Assembly: GCF_963678635.1 (NCBI RefSeq)
Contig: NC_087063.1
Location: 57,916,759-57,980,758, forward strand
Direction of reading: 5' to 3'
DNA length: 64,000 nt
Source: Symsagittifera roscoffensis
Lineage: Eukaryota; Xenacoelomorpha; Acoela; Convolutidae
Shown here: positions 1 through 9,459 of the stretch, one piece after another
How the letters are laid out: every line of letters begins with the position of its first letter
Numbering within the stretch: the stretch's first letter is position 1
Made by a program: the position numbers and the translations under genes
Notes under the pieces: generated by a model
Told to the model about the DNA's origin: nothing
The model's database searches: none
Seen by the model: the letters and a program-made list of their open reading frames with translations, nothing else

Positions 1-430
1 GTACCAACTTGAGTGTTACCGTACCAACTTGAGTACTTGAGAAATATCTTGCGAATGTTGCTGATCGTGAATTTTGTTCAAGAACTTCTATTCTCTTTTT
101 AATGAGTGTGTTTGGGTCGTCAACCTCGATTTAATCAAATCAATCTGAAAGTAAAATCCACATTTTAGACTAAGGTGTCATGTTCCTACCCTAAACCCCC
201 CCATAATTGTAGTTAAAAGCTTATTCCTCCATCTGTTTTACTAAAATAATTCGATTGGAAGTTTTTAAGAGCATGCAGATTCATTTAATATTTTAGCACC
301 ATAATTTTTTAAATTATAATTGTCATGCCAATCACGTTAAAATCCATCTACCTGCCCTAAGGTCCCCATGTACCCTTACCCAAGATCCACATGTACCTCC
401 AACTCAAGACCTCCGTTGTCCACCTGTAGC
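1..430. other. AT-rich flank, no gene seen
   Basis: No ORF or RNA gene can be supported here. The first ~40 bases hold two near-identical 20-bp units beginning GTACCAACTTGAGT. This stretch lies just 3' of the macrodomain ORF of Gypsy copy A, where a 3' LTR or the V-type ORFs could be expected. I could match it neither to the LTR-like sequence near 12500 nor to the V1 start near 36131. Confidence 0.6.
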
Positions 431-1006
431 TCAGGCGATACTCAAGTGGTATTTCTTGTGTAGGTGTACCATTATCTCAGTTTCTGCGAAGACCATGTGT
501 AGGATGGCATATAACTCCCTTGGGCTCAATTTGCCCCTGTTTGGGTCATAAACAGGCATCGAGACCTCCACTATCCCTCTTTCAATCACGAAATCTCTCA
601 GTCTCGTTAGTGCTAACATCACGTGCTCAGGATCTATCGTATTCCTTTCATTGACCCTCGTCACTAGAAAGCATAGGTATTTGCCCGGGACTTGTGCCAC
701 TGATGGGGGAAGCGCAGCCATTCCTCCCAGCCCCGGTCTCTGACTGAATAGAAACTCCACGTTCTGGTATTCTCTCTTGAAGTCGGCCTCCTGTCTCGAT
801 TTGAAGCTCATGCCCGTCGTTATACAGATCGCGCTAATCCTGTCTGACAGAATGAAGTCGCTGTCCGTTATCAGGTTGTTCTCCGAGTAATCACTGGTGA
901 TTTCAAATTTCGTTTTGAAATTTCGTCCTATGGTAGGCTCGGCTTCTTCCTCGCCCAGTTCTAGCCCGTTGGTCTCTCTTACTTCCCTGAGTTTCTTTAT
1001 CATCAA
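431..1006 (-). CDS. macrodomain (TARG1/OARD1-like) at the 3' end of Gypsy copy A
   Basis: The 191-residue ORF ends in a region that follows the TARG1/OARD1-type macrodomain from strand to strand. It shows a TDSDF-type strand followed by ISAICI near residues 48-62, a Phe-Lys-rich helix around ADFKREY, GGMAALP, the core strand YLCFLVTR, a helix with LTRLRDFVIERG, the strand VSMPVYD, and a final helix and strand with MVFAETEIMVHLHKK. Macrodomains bind ADP-ribose, and TARG1 removes it from glutamate. The positions that correspond to the two catalytic residues I know from human TARG1 (Lys84, Asp125) read Pro and Gly by my alignment by eye, which suggests binding without TARG1-type catalysis. The ORF is one frame off from the linker upstream; a one-base difference from copy C near 1010-1020 explains this. 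A separate spliced ORF is the alternative. Confidence 0.72.
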   Translation of the reverse strand: MMIKKLREVRETNGLELGEEEAEPTIGRNFKTKFEITSDYSENNLITDSDFILSDRISAICITTGMSFKSRQEADFKREYQNVEFLFSQRPGLGGMAALPPSVAQVPGKYLCFLVTRVNERNTIDPEHVMLALTRLRDFVIERGIVEVSMPVYDPNRGKLSPRELYAILHMVFAETEIMVHLHKKYHLSIA

Positions 1007-1965
1007 ATTTTCGGCGTGTTAAGTCCTACCCCCACTCCCCGGACAAAAATATTTATCGACGTCCCCGTCGATGATGCTGGGTCTAAATTATCTGGGGGTA
1101 TTTCGAGCGGCCTGTCGGTTGCCGTCCAACCGAAGAGGGGATCTTCCGTTCTCACGTGTTGTTCTGCTGACACGTCGACCTGCTGGATGCTTTGCCCTTC
1201 ATCTCCTTTGCTTTTGACCTCACGCATCCACTCTAGTATTCTCAGGTTCGTGTTCTCCCTCCTCTCTATCTCGCTCTGCTCTAGATCTGTTTCTTGTTCT
1301 GGTGTGGTGTAGTCTTCCTTCAGGTAGTGTTCTCTGTCGTTGATGATTTGTCATTCATCGTCTGCCACCAACTCGCCCACACTCAGTAACTCGTCGCCCA
1401 ATTCATCAGGCCGTATCTTGTCAATCAAGAAGTCATCCCCGTACTTGTTGTACCTCATGCCTGTCCGCTTAAGATTACCGCTCCTGGTTCCTGCCGTTAT
1501 CGGCAAGTCTCGTTCCGTTCAATTTGGCACCTCGTCCTGCTCCGGATCGTTCCAGGCTTTTTCCACAAATGATTCTGCCTCTGAATCCGCTTCTATCTTT
1601 TCATTATCATCCAAACTCAAGTCCTCGTTGCCATCATTTTTCTCTCTGGTGCTCTTTTCGTTCACCTCGCAAGCTGGTTCCACCAATGGATACTCGAGTT
1701 CCTCCTTATTCTGCGGTACGCACCAGTCTTCTGTGGATGGGACATGAGGTTTCAAGTTTTCATAATGCGCTGCACGCCTTGTACTCAAACGGTAGAACCG
1801 TCCTTTTTGGTGTACTTCCGTTATCATGAATGGTCCTCTCCAATTCGTAAGTAGTTTCTTTGTCCCTTTTGGAGATATGACATTCTGGAAGACCCACACG
1901 TACTGGCCCACTGCATTTGGTTTTGCTTGCAGTATCTTTTCATCGTATTTCTTGCGCTGTCTCAT
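1003..1965 (-). pseudogene. integrase C-terminal part and acidic linker, Gypsy A
   Basis: Residues of the 1519-1965 ORF include a WVFQNVI stretch, a GPFMITEV strand and GRFYRLS followed by HYENLKPH. This is the small beta-barrel region that normally follows the integrase core. A low-complexity acidic linker follows, rich in Glu, Asp and Asn and shared with copies B and C. The stretch near 1003-1227 contains a glycine/valine run (VRGVGVG) encoded by a purine-rich tract, then leads into the macrodomain. The region between 1227 and 1519 is out of frame or lacks a continuous ORF, so the linker is broken here although it is open in copy B. Confidence 0.7.
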
Positions 1966-3644
1966 TTGTGCTTGCGCAGTATTCCTCCTGCAGAGCTCGT
2001 TTCATTCCTGCTGTCTCCTGATCGCTTCTTCCCATAAGCTTGAGGCGACGTCTTTTTCCCTTCGTACTCTGGGTAAAAGATTGTTAGGGGCATTGCTCTT
2101 TCCTTGCCCGTCAACATCAAGAAGGGATTGATTCCTGTTGTTGAGTGTTGCCTACTTTTGCACGCCCCTACCACCTGCGGCAGATTTTTATCCCAATCCA
2201 ACATGTACCTCGATCAGTACACTCTCAGCATGTTCACCAATGTTCTATTCTGCCTCTCTACCAACCCGTTGGTCTGGGGATCGTAGGTCGTTGAGTCTAT
2301 GTGAGACCTCTTCATCAATTCTTTCGTCAGGTCCCCCACGAAGGCTTTGCCGTTGTCCGACTGAAATGTCATGAGACAGCCATACCGTGATATCCAATGT
2401 GTTATCAGGTGGTCGCGAGTCTCCTCTGCAGAGGCTGTCTGACACGGCACTGCTTCTGCCAGCTTTGTGAAATGATCTATTATGACTAGTATCTGGTTAT
2501 ATCCCGACTCTGTCATACAGATCTTTTGGTGGTCTATTTGCACGACTTCGTTGAATTCCGAGCTCTCAACGGACTTGAGTGGGAACTTCATCTTCGTTGG
2601 GTCTTTCACTTGCAGGCATACCAGGCATGCATTTACCCATCTCTCGCAAGCTTTCCTTAATCCTGGCCAATCAAACCTGTGAAGTATTCTCTGCTGCACC
2701 TTATTTATCCCCTGGTGCCCCATTTGATCGTGCGATCTGAATAACACTTCGGTCTGATACAACTGTGGCAATATGATGAGGTTATGCTTGTGTAAAATCT
2801 TCTCCTCACCCTTTCTCTTGCATGCTACCACCCCATCCGCTGTGTGATAGAGTAAATCCTTTCTTTCTTTGTAGAACTGGTTCAAGATCTTGTATCTGTC
2901 TTCTTCCAAGTCCCCCTTCTCTTTGGACCCCGTCCGGATCCATTTGGAGAGGTTACTTGTCATCTTGTCAATCTTTTGGGCCCTTATTAGATCCGACAGC
3001 CTATATCTCGCCTTGACATGTTCCTTTAGAGCCTTTATCTGACCATTCGTTTCCCCAGGGTTGTGGATGTCATCTTTCAGCTTTACGCATACTATCCTTT
3101 TCATGACCTTTCTATCATGTTCTGGCACCAGATTTTTTCTGACATTCGAGTTGCATGATAGTTCCCTGAACGGTTTCCTCGTTACCGCAATTTTCTCAAG
3201 TTCTTCACCTCCTCGCACTTTTTGCTGATCCAAGTTGTATGTTCCTGATGGGGGATCCGTCTGCAGCTCCCTGTCGCGGTGTCTCATCTTCTCTTCCTCC
3301 AGTATCATGCACAGACTAACTTGGTCGTCGCTGCTGCCCTCCGATTCTTCATCCCATTCTTCACACTCCCCGGACAATTTTTCTTCTCCAGCATCTTCTT
3401 CCTCTGTGGGCCACCACTCCCCGGACTCTTGACCTGTTCCAAGGTGTTCAACTTCCTCCTTGAACGCCACTTTCTTTTTCCTAACCCGAGTTCGCTCAAG
3501 TATGTCATCAGGGATTTTGTCCACAAGTGACCGCACGACTTCTTTCCCATCAGGATTACTCTCTTCTAAGGAGTTTTCGCCGCCAACTGTCTCACTCCTT
3601 CGCAGTATCGTGAATTCCGGTTCCTTACTTTTTCCTTCGATCAC
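1962..3644 (-). pseudogene. pol linker and integrase (HHCC zinc domain and DDE core), Gypsy A
   Basis: The first ~250 codons are a charged linker with repeated LSGE-like and acidic stretches. The zinc domain follows: HDQMGH provides two His and CLVC provides two Cys. The catalytic core shows the first Asp in VQIDHQK, the hallmark VIIDHFTKLAEAV, the second Asp in QSDNGKAF and the Glu in GLVERQNR. This is the retroviral-type integrase that joins element cDNA to host DNA. One in-frame stop at 2214-2216 interrupts the core C-terminus; the same frame resumes four codons later and continues to 1962. Upstream it is separated from RNase H by a single TAA at 3672. The integrase is complete in its motifs and only mildly damaged. 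Confidence 0.9.
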
Positions 3645-3671
3645 GGGTTTATCATCTGCCAGTTTCTCGAG

Positions 3672-5135
3672 TTATCTCATCAAGTCTTCATCTATCTGTG
3701 CTTGTCCCGTTTCTATCTGGTTGAGATCATAGCCTTTCGCCTTGAGCGTCTCCCTCACAATTTTTGACTTGAGCATTATCCCTATCGGCATTCCTCGGGT
3801 CTTCTTCAAGATTGTTTTTTCTGGAGGCTCTTTTGGTAATTCGGGGTGATCTTCTATCGGTTTGCCTGACTTGTCGAGCCATCTCATGAGTGGAAGACTA
3901 TCATACGTTTCCTTATCCATGAAGGAGAAGCCCTCTTTTTTTTCTGGCCTATTCGCCTCCCTCTGTTCCTGTCTCTCGTAGAATTCCGTCTTCTTACTCA
4001 AGCTATCGGCATTTTGATGTTGGTCTCTTGTTCTGTGCTCAATTATCATGTTGTACCCGTCCAGGTGAACTATCCCCCTCCCAAAGTAGCTCTGAACCAT
4101 TGAGTACGTCTTCAGCCAGCTGAGTGCCCTGTTGTCGACTCTCACCTTGAATGGCTCACTGCCTAGGTATGCTCTATGTTTCTCGACAAAGGTAACCACC
4201 GCGAACATCTCTGCTTTCGGCGCCCCGTACTTCATTTCCGTATCACTCAAGACTTTGCTCCCGTACGCTATTGGTCTTAAGAATGTCTTCCCGTTCCATT
4301 CCTGTTCTTGATGGAGAATTCCAGAAATCGCGACTACTGACGCATCCGTATCCAGCACGTACATCGCTTTCTCCGTTGGCATCCCTAACACCGGTGCCTC
4401 GCACAACTCTTTCTTTATTCTCTGGAATGATTCTTCAGCTGCGTTGTTCCACGTGAACTTTTTGCCTTTGTGTCTCATTAATTGTTGCATCGGGTACACC
4501 TTATCCGCGTAGCCCTTGATGAATTCCCTGTAATAGTTCGCAAAACCCAGGAAGCTCATCAACTGGTGTTCCGTTTTTGGCGATTTCCAAGTTAGAACTG
4601 CTTCTACTGCATCTGGATCTGGTCTGATGCCGTGCTTGTCCACCATACTCCCCAAGTATTTTATCGAATCCTTGAGTATCTCGCACTTTGATGGTTTGCA
4701 CTTTAGCCCCGACCTCTTCATGCATGCAAACACCTCGTCCAGTCGCTCGATGTGATCTTTCAGTGTAGGCGTCGCTATTACCACGTCATCCACGTAGCAC
4801 ATTACCAGATTGCCATACTTCTTTGTCACACCTATCAATGCATGTGCCATCAACCGTTGAAATGTAGCCGTGCCATTGCAAAGACCAAACGGCATCCGTT
4901 TCCATTGAAACAGCCCCAACTCGCAGGCGAACCCTGTTTTGTCCCTGTCCTGCTTCCTCAACGGGACCTGCCAAAAAGCCGAACATAAATCAAGAGTCGT
5001 AAAAAGTTTTGCATCACCTAACTTCGAGAGGCTCTCATCAATCCTAGGTATGGAATAGGCATCCTTCACCGTCGCGGAGTTCAGATACCGAAAGTCACAA
5101 CAAAACCTCAATTGGTCTCCTTTCTTTTTTGGCAA
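3672..5135 (-). CDS. reverse transcriptase and RNase H, Gypsy A
   Basis: The ORF opens inside the RT fingers (FCCDFRYLN), continues with TLDLCSAFWQVPL, MPFGLCNGTATFQ, the catalytic YVDD box near residue 120, and the connection KYLGSMV and GFANYYREFI. RNase H follows: LDTDAS (Asp), AEMFAVV (Glu), VRVDNRAL (Asp) and HQNADSLS (Asp). All key residues of both enzymes are visible. The element uses them to copy its RNA to DNA in Gag particles. The N-terminal ~20 residues of RT are in the preceding ORF in another frame, because of an insertion and an extra A near 5110-5140. The C-terminal ~90 residues are linker leading to the integrase. Confidence 0.95.
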   Translation of the reverse strand: MPKKKGDQLRFCCDFRYLNSATVKDAYSIPRIDESLSKLGDAKLFTTLDLCSAFWQVPLRKQDRDKTGFACELGLFQWKRMPFGLCNGTATFQRLMAHALIGVTKKYGNLVMCYVDDVVIATPTLKDHIERLDEVFACMKRSGLKCKPSKCEILKDSIKYLGSMVDKHGIRPDPDAVEAVLTWKSPKTEHQLMSFLGFANYYREFIKGYADKVYPMQQLMRHKGKKFTWNNAAEESFQRIKKELCEAPVLGMPTEKAMYVLDTDASVVAISGILHQEQEWNGKTFLRPIAYGSKVLSDTEMKYGAPKAEMFAVVTFVEKHRAYLGSEPFKVRVDNRALSWLKTYSMVQSYFGRGIVHLDGYNMIIEHRTRDQHQNADSLSKKTEFYERQEQREANRPEKKEGFSFMDKETYDSLPLMRWLDKSGKPIEDHPELPKEPPEKTILKKTRGMPIGIMLKSKIVRETLKAKGYDLNQIETGQAQIDEDLMR

Positions 5136-5904
5136 TCACCTCAATTTTGGCAATCACTACTCCACACGCCCACGGTGATTTGGATGGTTCTATCATATCA
5201 TACTCTAGTAGTGTCTCTATCTCTTTCCTACACGCATCCAATTTGTAAGGGTTCCTGTGCGGTACCGCGGACTCCTCAAGCTCTATTTCATGTTCAACAA
5301 AAATGCAACATCCAATTTCTGCCTTATGTCTCGAAAAAACTTCCTCGTTCCGCTCTAGTACGTCCCGAATGGCCTCGAGCTGTTCATCCGTTACCTTACC
5401 GCTTAAATGCTCTATTTCAGGTAAAACTGGTTTATCCATTTCCGTTTCCTCTAGTGTTGGTCTTTCCGGGAAATTTGAAAAACTCGATAGTCCATCATCT
5501 GTCTCTGACTTAAGTGACTTTACAAGACCTGATGAACCTTTTATTTTATTCAATCGTCTCAAGATACAAATTTTGTCCCTGTGATTGGGACATTCAAGTA
5601 CTTCATTCTCTTATACATAATCAGTCATTTCAAATCGAGTTTTCACGGGTAAGGCATATCCCAACTTCCTTCCCCTCTGGATTGTTATGGGTATGTCAAA
5701 AGTATTCAACAAGACACTGACGCAGAGACCGCTCTTGGTTATTGTGAATGATCTTCCTAAAACAGCAGCACTTTTACTGTTTGGATTGGGAACTATGCAT
5801 ACTTGCTTACTTTCACTTAATTCCTTATAACTTTTCATCCGTAAGACTACGATTGCCGCTTCGTTCGCTTTAAGCCTTACCCTTCTACTCAACAACACCG
5901 GCAC
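5095..5904 (-). pseudogene. PR-RT linker domain and RT start, Gypsy A
   Basis: Two ORFs in one frame (5611-5904 and 5095-5562) are separated by an in-frame TAA at 5611. The first is the beta-rich domain that commonly follows the protease in Gypsy polyproteins (SRRVRLKAN ... ITIQRGRKLGYALPV). The second ends with the RT entry segment (MIEPSKSPWACGVV). Just before the frame is lost, the stretch GTGATTGCC occurs twice about 18 bases apart, and the A run that follows is one base longer than expected for the RT frame. A small template-switch duplication plus slippage would explain both. Confidence 0.8.
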
Positions 5905-5946
5905 TTAATTCTCATTTGCCATTATCAGAGTTACCGGTTTAATAAC

Positions 5947-6399
5947 TTACTTCCTATCCGGGTTTCGAATCCTGAACAATATATTGCTTAGATCAATCGT
6001 TACGTCGAAGTTCCCGATGAAGTCTCTGCCTAAAATGAACTGTTCAGACTCGTCTAGGTTCTCCACTACAAGAAAGCTCATCCACAGGTTGCGTTCACCT
6101 AGATTTAGGGCTAATATTGGTGTTCTGCCTAGCACCCGCAACGCCCCTTTGTTCGCAGCTGACAGCCGTATTCTTGAGTCTATCAAGTCTTCTTTGTCGA
6201 AACCGATTCTTTCCCAAGTTTCGATTGGTATAACACTCAAAACCGCTCCCGTATCAAGTAACCCACGTAACCGAGTCTTCTTGCCACTCATATCAAGCAC
6301 ATGTGCTGATACGTCCGCTTCCCTCCCGATGGGCATTGCATCTTCTTCCAGCATGGCGCAGTGTCCAATCGATCTCACTTTTAGTTCTTCGTTGCCCAC
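5947..6399 (-). CDS. retroviral-type aspartic protease, Gypsy A
   Basis: The flap-side strand RLRGLLDTGAVLSVIP contains the catalytic Asp-Thr-Gly, and the later ILGRDFIGNFDV is the usual second hydrophobic-Gly motif. Length (about 100-150 residues) is normal for a dimeric retropepsin that cuts Gag-Pol. The first codon called is GTG, so the true polyprotein runs in from upstream. Two in-frame stops lie between the end of this domain (5947) and the next linker domain (5904). The motif is intact here, whereas in copy B the Gly is replaced by Val. Confidence 0.9.
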   Translation of the reverse strand: MGNEELKVRSIGHCAMLEEDAMPIGREADVSAHVLDMSGKKTRLRGLLDTGAVLSVIPIETWERIGFDKEDLIDSRIRLSAANKGALRVLGRTPILALNLGERNLWMSFLVVENLDESEQFILGRDFIGNFDVTIDLSNILFRIRNPDRK

Positions 6400-6413
6400 G
6401 TAGACCTGCCCCG

Positions 6414-6815
6414 CTAGATCTTCATCAATGTTATCATGGTTTTCGTATAGATGTTTATACCATCTATGTTTAGCATCACCTCATGCGGACCATAAGCTTC
6501 TGTATATCTGTTCTCAACACGGACTGACTTGCTGCCACCTCTTGCGAGTAGCGCCCTCAAGGCTCTAGATGTCGTCTGTGGGCTTATCGCACTCAAGTAA
6601 TATGCGTACACATCAATGTGCATAATTATCTGATCGCTGGGTTCGTTCAAGTTCCTCGTTACTTCATGGCCGCCCACAGTGATTATTGACATTATCCTGG
6701 CTCCGATCTTTGTCCTGGCTCCGATCACTATCCTGCTTCCGTCACCATTTTCAGAGTGTTGCAATTTCCACTCTTTGTCGACCCTGCTACGGCTTCTGGC
6801 ACTGGCAACGACCAA
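6414..6815 (-). pseudogene. gag-pol junction region, Gypsy A
   Basis: This ORF is in a frame different from both the zinc-knuckle ORF and the protease. It matches the C-terminal part of the ORF at 45329-46129 in copy B: shared features are RIxSIxxVxGxxVxRNLxEPS, Y.DYL-type spacing and a PHEVMLNIDGI strand. It is element-specific sequence between nucleocapsid and protease with no function I recognise. The region 6815-6899 that should join it to the knuckle ORF is glutamine/lysine-rich when read minus and has no clean frame. Confidence 0.6.
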
Positions 6816-6898
6816 CCTAACGTCTCGTTTAACTTCTGCTTTTCGATCTCCTGTTTCAATCGTTGCTCTATTTCCTTCGTCTTTAGGTCCTGTTTCAC

Positions 6899-7723
6899 TT
6901 AGTTAATAGCCTCTGCCGTCGCCTTCTCTTTATTTATCTCTAGGGTATTCCTGGCCGTGGCCTCTATTGCACTATTGACTTGCCTTACATCTTTCACCGT
7001 CTTCGTTGGCAGTTCCGCACTCGGTGCTTCTGATTGTATTGCTTCAAACTCAGTTTGTCTGTTTCTCTGGTTCTGCACCGCCGCTATCGCCAACTTATGC
7101 TTGGGGTGACTCTGGTTCTTGACTGCCTCCCAAAACAAAGGACAGTCAATCCTGAAGTGCCCCTCTTGATTGCAGAAGAAACATCTCGCACCTATCTTGA
7201 TGATCAAGCCACTATTGAACTCGTGTTTTTCTATCTGGCTCATATCTTCCTCATCGGGTGCATATCCCAGAATCTTCATGCCCTGTTTGTATGTTGTGCA
7301 ATCCGCCACATAATGATCAGCTGACCCGCAGTTTGCGCATGATCTACGTTTGCCCATGTCATCTCTAGGCTTGTACCATGACGACCTTTGTGGTTGAGTC
7401 CCCCCTTGCATGTTCCTGCTACCCAAATATGAGTATTTCTTGGGTTTCAGTAGCATGTACTCTCTTGACTTCTGTCTCATCTCTTCTGGAGTCGGTGCGC
7501 TATCTTTCGACAGTGTATAGTACGTTGCTAACATTGTTCTCAAGTTGTCACTTTTCACCCCATCGATGAACTTCGAGGCGATGCTAAAGGTCCTTCTTTT
7601 CGTTGACTCTTCAGGATCACTCCTTCGTCTCAAGCTCTTAAGATCATCTAGGAACCGATCAATTGATTCATTGTCCCTTTGCCTTCTTTTTTTGAATCTC
7701 ATTATCGCTTGGTGACCCTTCAT
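6899..7723 (-). CDS. gag C-terminal part: capsid end and nucleocapsid with two zinc knuckles, Gypsy A
   Basis: Residues 1-75 carry a capsid-like helical region (MRFKKRRQRDNESIDRFLDDLKSL). Two CX2CX4HX4C knuckles follow: CANCGSADHYVADC and CFFCNQEGHFRIDC. These bind element RNA during packaging. A basic, alanine-rich helical tail follows. The ORF is in the same frame as the gag ORF upstream, separated only by one stop (TGA at 7736-7738) where copy B reads arginine, so the two ORFs are one broken gag gene. Confidence 0.92.
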   Translation of the reverse strand: MKGHQAIMRFKKRRQRDNESIDRFLDDLKSLRRRSDPEESTKRRTFSIASKFIDGVKSDNLRTMLATYYTLSKDSAPTPEEMRQKSREYMLLKPKKYSYLGSRNMQGGTQPQRSSWYKPRDDMGKRRSCANCGSADHYVADCTTYKQGMKILGYAPDEEDMSQIEKHEFNSGLIIKIGARCFFCNQEGHFRIDCPLFWEAVKNQSHPKHKLAIAAVQNQRNRQTEFEAIQSEAPSAELPTKTVKDVRQVNSAIEATARNTLEINKEKATAEAIN

Positions 7724-7735
7724 GTCTGACCCGAA

Positions 7736-9079
7736 TCAATTCAACAATATCTCGAAGATCTTGTCCGCTGTGTAGCGTTCCTCTTCCTTCTTTGCAACTA
7801 CGCATTTCAACGCCGTGCCTTCCAAGTTGCTGAGTATCGCTGTGCAGACTTGTCTCTCGTCGTTCAAGTTGTCCTGTTCCAAATGTAGTCCCATGACTTC
7901 TACCCAAGATTCGATGCATCCGTCTGAGTCATCCTTAAATTTTTTTGGCTTCTTGAAGGTTTTCCTGGATTTGCCACCTCTTCTCTCACTCGATTCAGTG
8001 TTTCTCGCAGCGAACGCTTCCAGTGTTCTATTCATCATTTCCCAGGTGCTAGCCCACGTCATGGCATCAGGTCCCGCATTATTGTAGGTCATGGAATCAC
8101 CTGGACCACTCGTCGTATTTGCGGTTACACTTTTCATAACTGTCTTGACCCCCCCCCCCCCCGGTGCTGTGCTCGCCGCATCCCGGGGTAATGGTAACAG
8201 TGTTGACTGCCGTTTTTTTCGTTGTGGTTCCACGAAATCAACTCTGCTACCTTGCGTTTGATCCGTTACCGGTCTGTCTTGTGATGTAGAGTTTCTCAAG
8301 ATGGCATCTATATTTGCCGGTATGGCACATAAAATCTCAGCCTGTTCCCTTCTCATTGTGTCCGTTCTCGTTTCGAGACTCCCCAACTGGCTGTTCACAG
8401 CGTCATACCGTTGCTTCATTTCTTGCATGTCTTTTTTGATGTTCTTATCTCGTTCTCCATCAGTGGCCTCTACCTTGTCTGACATCTGCTGAAGCTTTTC
8501 CTCAGTCGCCCTCGCCAGATTGAAATAGTTGTCCAGGTACTCGTGTTTGTTGTATCTTAATTCTTTCTTTATCACCTCTCTTTCCTCCTCGCAGTGCTTT
8601 AGTTTCTTGTCGATCTGATCTAGCTTCGCCATCAGATCGCCCAATTCAAGAGGAGTTGTTGTTTCATGGTCAGTTTTTGCCATATTGTTGGCTGCTGCCC
8701 CCTGTTTAACCTGGTCTTGGCTGGCCTCTGTCGTTATCGTGGAAACTGTTCCAAATGTTCTCCCTTTCTCGGCTTTCGGTTCTCCCGTCACATGGACTCT
8801 TGATTTCATCCCGACCACCATTTCTATCTTTTCTGTAAATGACGTTTTTTTTACTTGAGACTCGTCCTCCACAGTGTCTATCGGTGAGAATTCCATCGAC
8901 TTTTGATTTTGTTTCTCTGCTTTCGGCATCGGTGTCGACTCCGTCGTCTTCTTCTTCACCTCATCAACACTCTGGTCTGGTGTTTCTAGGTCAATCTCAT
9001 TGGCGGGTTCCGTTTGTTTACCCTCCGTGCCCTCTTTTATCTTGTTCTCTTTTGAACTTCTTGTGTTGACCATGCTCAC
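7736..9079 (-). CDS. gag N-terminal and capsid part, Gypsy A
   Basis: The ATG gives an MVNTR-type Gag start followed by a Lys/Glu/Thr-rich disordered region, a coiled-coil segment near residues 150-240 (heptad-like LDQIDKKLKHCEEER), and a Trp-containing capsid segment (CIESWVEVMGLHL) near the end. Gag forms the particle shell. A run of 14 C on the plus strand (8149-8162) encodes a short glycine run inside this ORF and is a likely site of length change. The ORF ends at the TGA noted for the next feature. The N-terminal half is not recognisably like that of copy B, so the two copies come from different subfamilies or Gag N-termini turn over fast. Confidence 0.88.
   Translation of the reverse strand: MSMVNTRSSKENKIKEGTEGKQTEPANEIDLETPDQSVDEVKKKTTESTPMPKAEKQNQKSMEFSPIDTVEDESQVKKTSFTEKIEMVVGMKSRVHVTGEPKAEKGRTFGTVSTITTEASQDQVKQGAAANNMAKTDHETTTPLELGDLMAKLDQIDKKLKHCEEEREVIKKELRYNKHEYLDNYFNLARATEEKLQQMSDKVEATDGERDKNIKKDMQEMKQRYDAVNSQLGSLETRTDTMRREQAEILCAIPANIDAILRNSTSQDRPVTDQTQGSRVDFVEPQRKKRQSTLLPLPRDAASTAPGGGGVKTVMKSVTANTTSGPGDSMTYNNAGPDAMTWASTWEMMNRTLEAFAARNTESSERRGGKSRKTFKKPKKFKDDSDGCIESWVEVMGLHLEQDNLNDERQVCTAILSNLEGTALKCVVAKKEEERYTADKIFEILLN
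8149..8162. repeat. C14 homopolymer inside gag
   Basis: Fourteen consecutive C on the plus strand (G on the coding strand) in gag of Gypsy A. It is in frame as given, but runs of this length are prone to slippage and to assembly error. Confidence 0.9.
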
Positions 9080-9459
9080 TGAAAAGTTCTTCTTTGTTAT
9101 TTTTGGGCCAACCGTTGTCTTTTTTCGTTGCGACGAGTTTTATTTTGTCTTTGACTTCGTAGCTCTTATTTCAGCTATCGGTACCCTGCTCCGTTTCATG
9201 TTTTTTATTTACAATTATTTCTATTTACAATATTACTATTTACAAAATTGTATTCTAAGGATAATAAATCATAATAAATAATAAAAAAACAACGTTCCTA
9301 TTCCATTTTAAGATTTATTATAATTTTACTAAGTCGTGATCCCAACCGAATCGGATCAATCGCGATTTAATTTTCCGACCAGTCCTATTGCTCTTGTTTT
9401 AGTTATTTCGACCTGTCTTAAGACCCTTAAGTACCGTCACACCACTTTTTTTTTACCCT
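9080..9459. other. 5' untranslated region of Gypsy A, AT-rich
   Basis: Between the gag ATG and the minisatellite. It is AT-rich, with several near-copies of TATTTACAA near 9207-9245, and has no ORF I trust. A primer-binding site should lie in or beyond this stretch on the minus strand, but I could not identify one. Confidence 0.5.

Larger units (their letters stand above)
431..9079 (-). mobile_element. Ty3/Gypsy-type retrotransposon, copy A (coding span)
   Basis: Read on the minus strand, this span holds in order gag with two CCHC knuckles, an aspartic protease, a PR-RT linker domain, reverse transcriptase, RNase H, an HHCC/DDE integrase, an acidic linker and a macrodomain. The PR-RT-RH-IN order is the Ty3/Gypsy order. 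The catalytic motifs are intact, but the reading frame is broken by several stops and frameshifts, so the copy is a decayed genomic element. The LTRs could not be defined. It is the most complete of the three Gypsy copies in the window and serves as the reference for judging copies B and C. Confidence 0.93.

Noticed and set aside
1-40. 3' LTR of Gypsy A at the window start
   Set aside because: The short repeat GTACCAACTTGAGT does not match the LTR-like sequence at 12200-12565 or 50757-51507.
1003-1227. Chromodomain after integrase
   Set aside because: The stretch lacks the aromatic cage and is a low-complexity linker; the fold downstream fits a macrodomain better.
1016-1829. Plus-strand ORFs opposite Gypsy A (and similar ones opposite B, C, V1, V2)
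   Set aside because: Ser/Leu/Phe-rich antisense shadows of the minus-strand coding regions.
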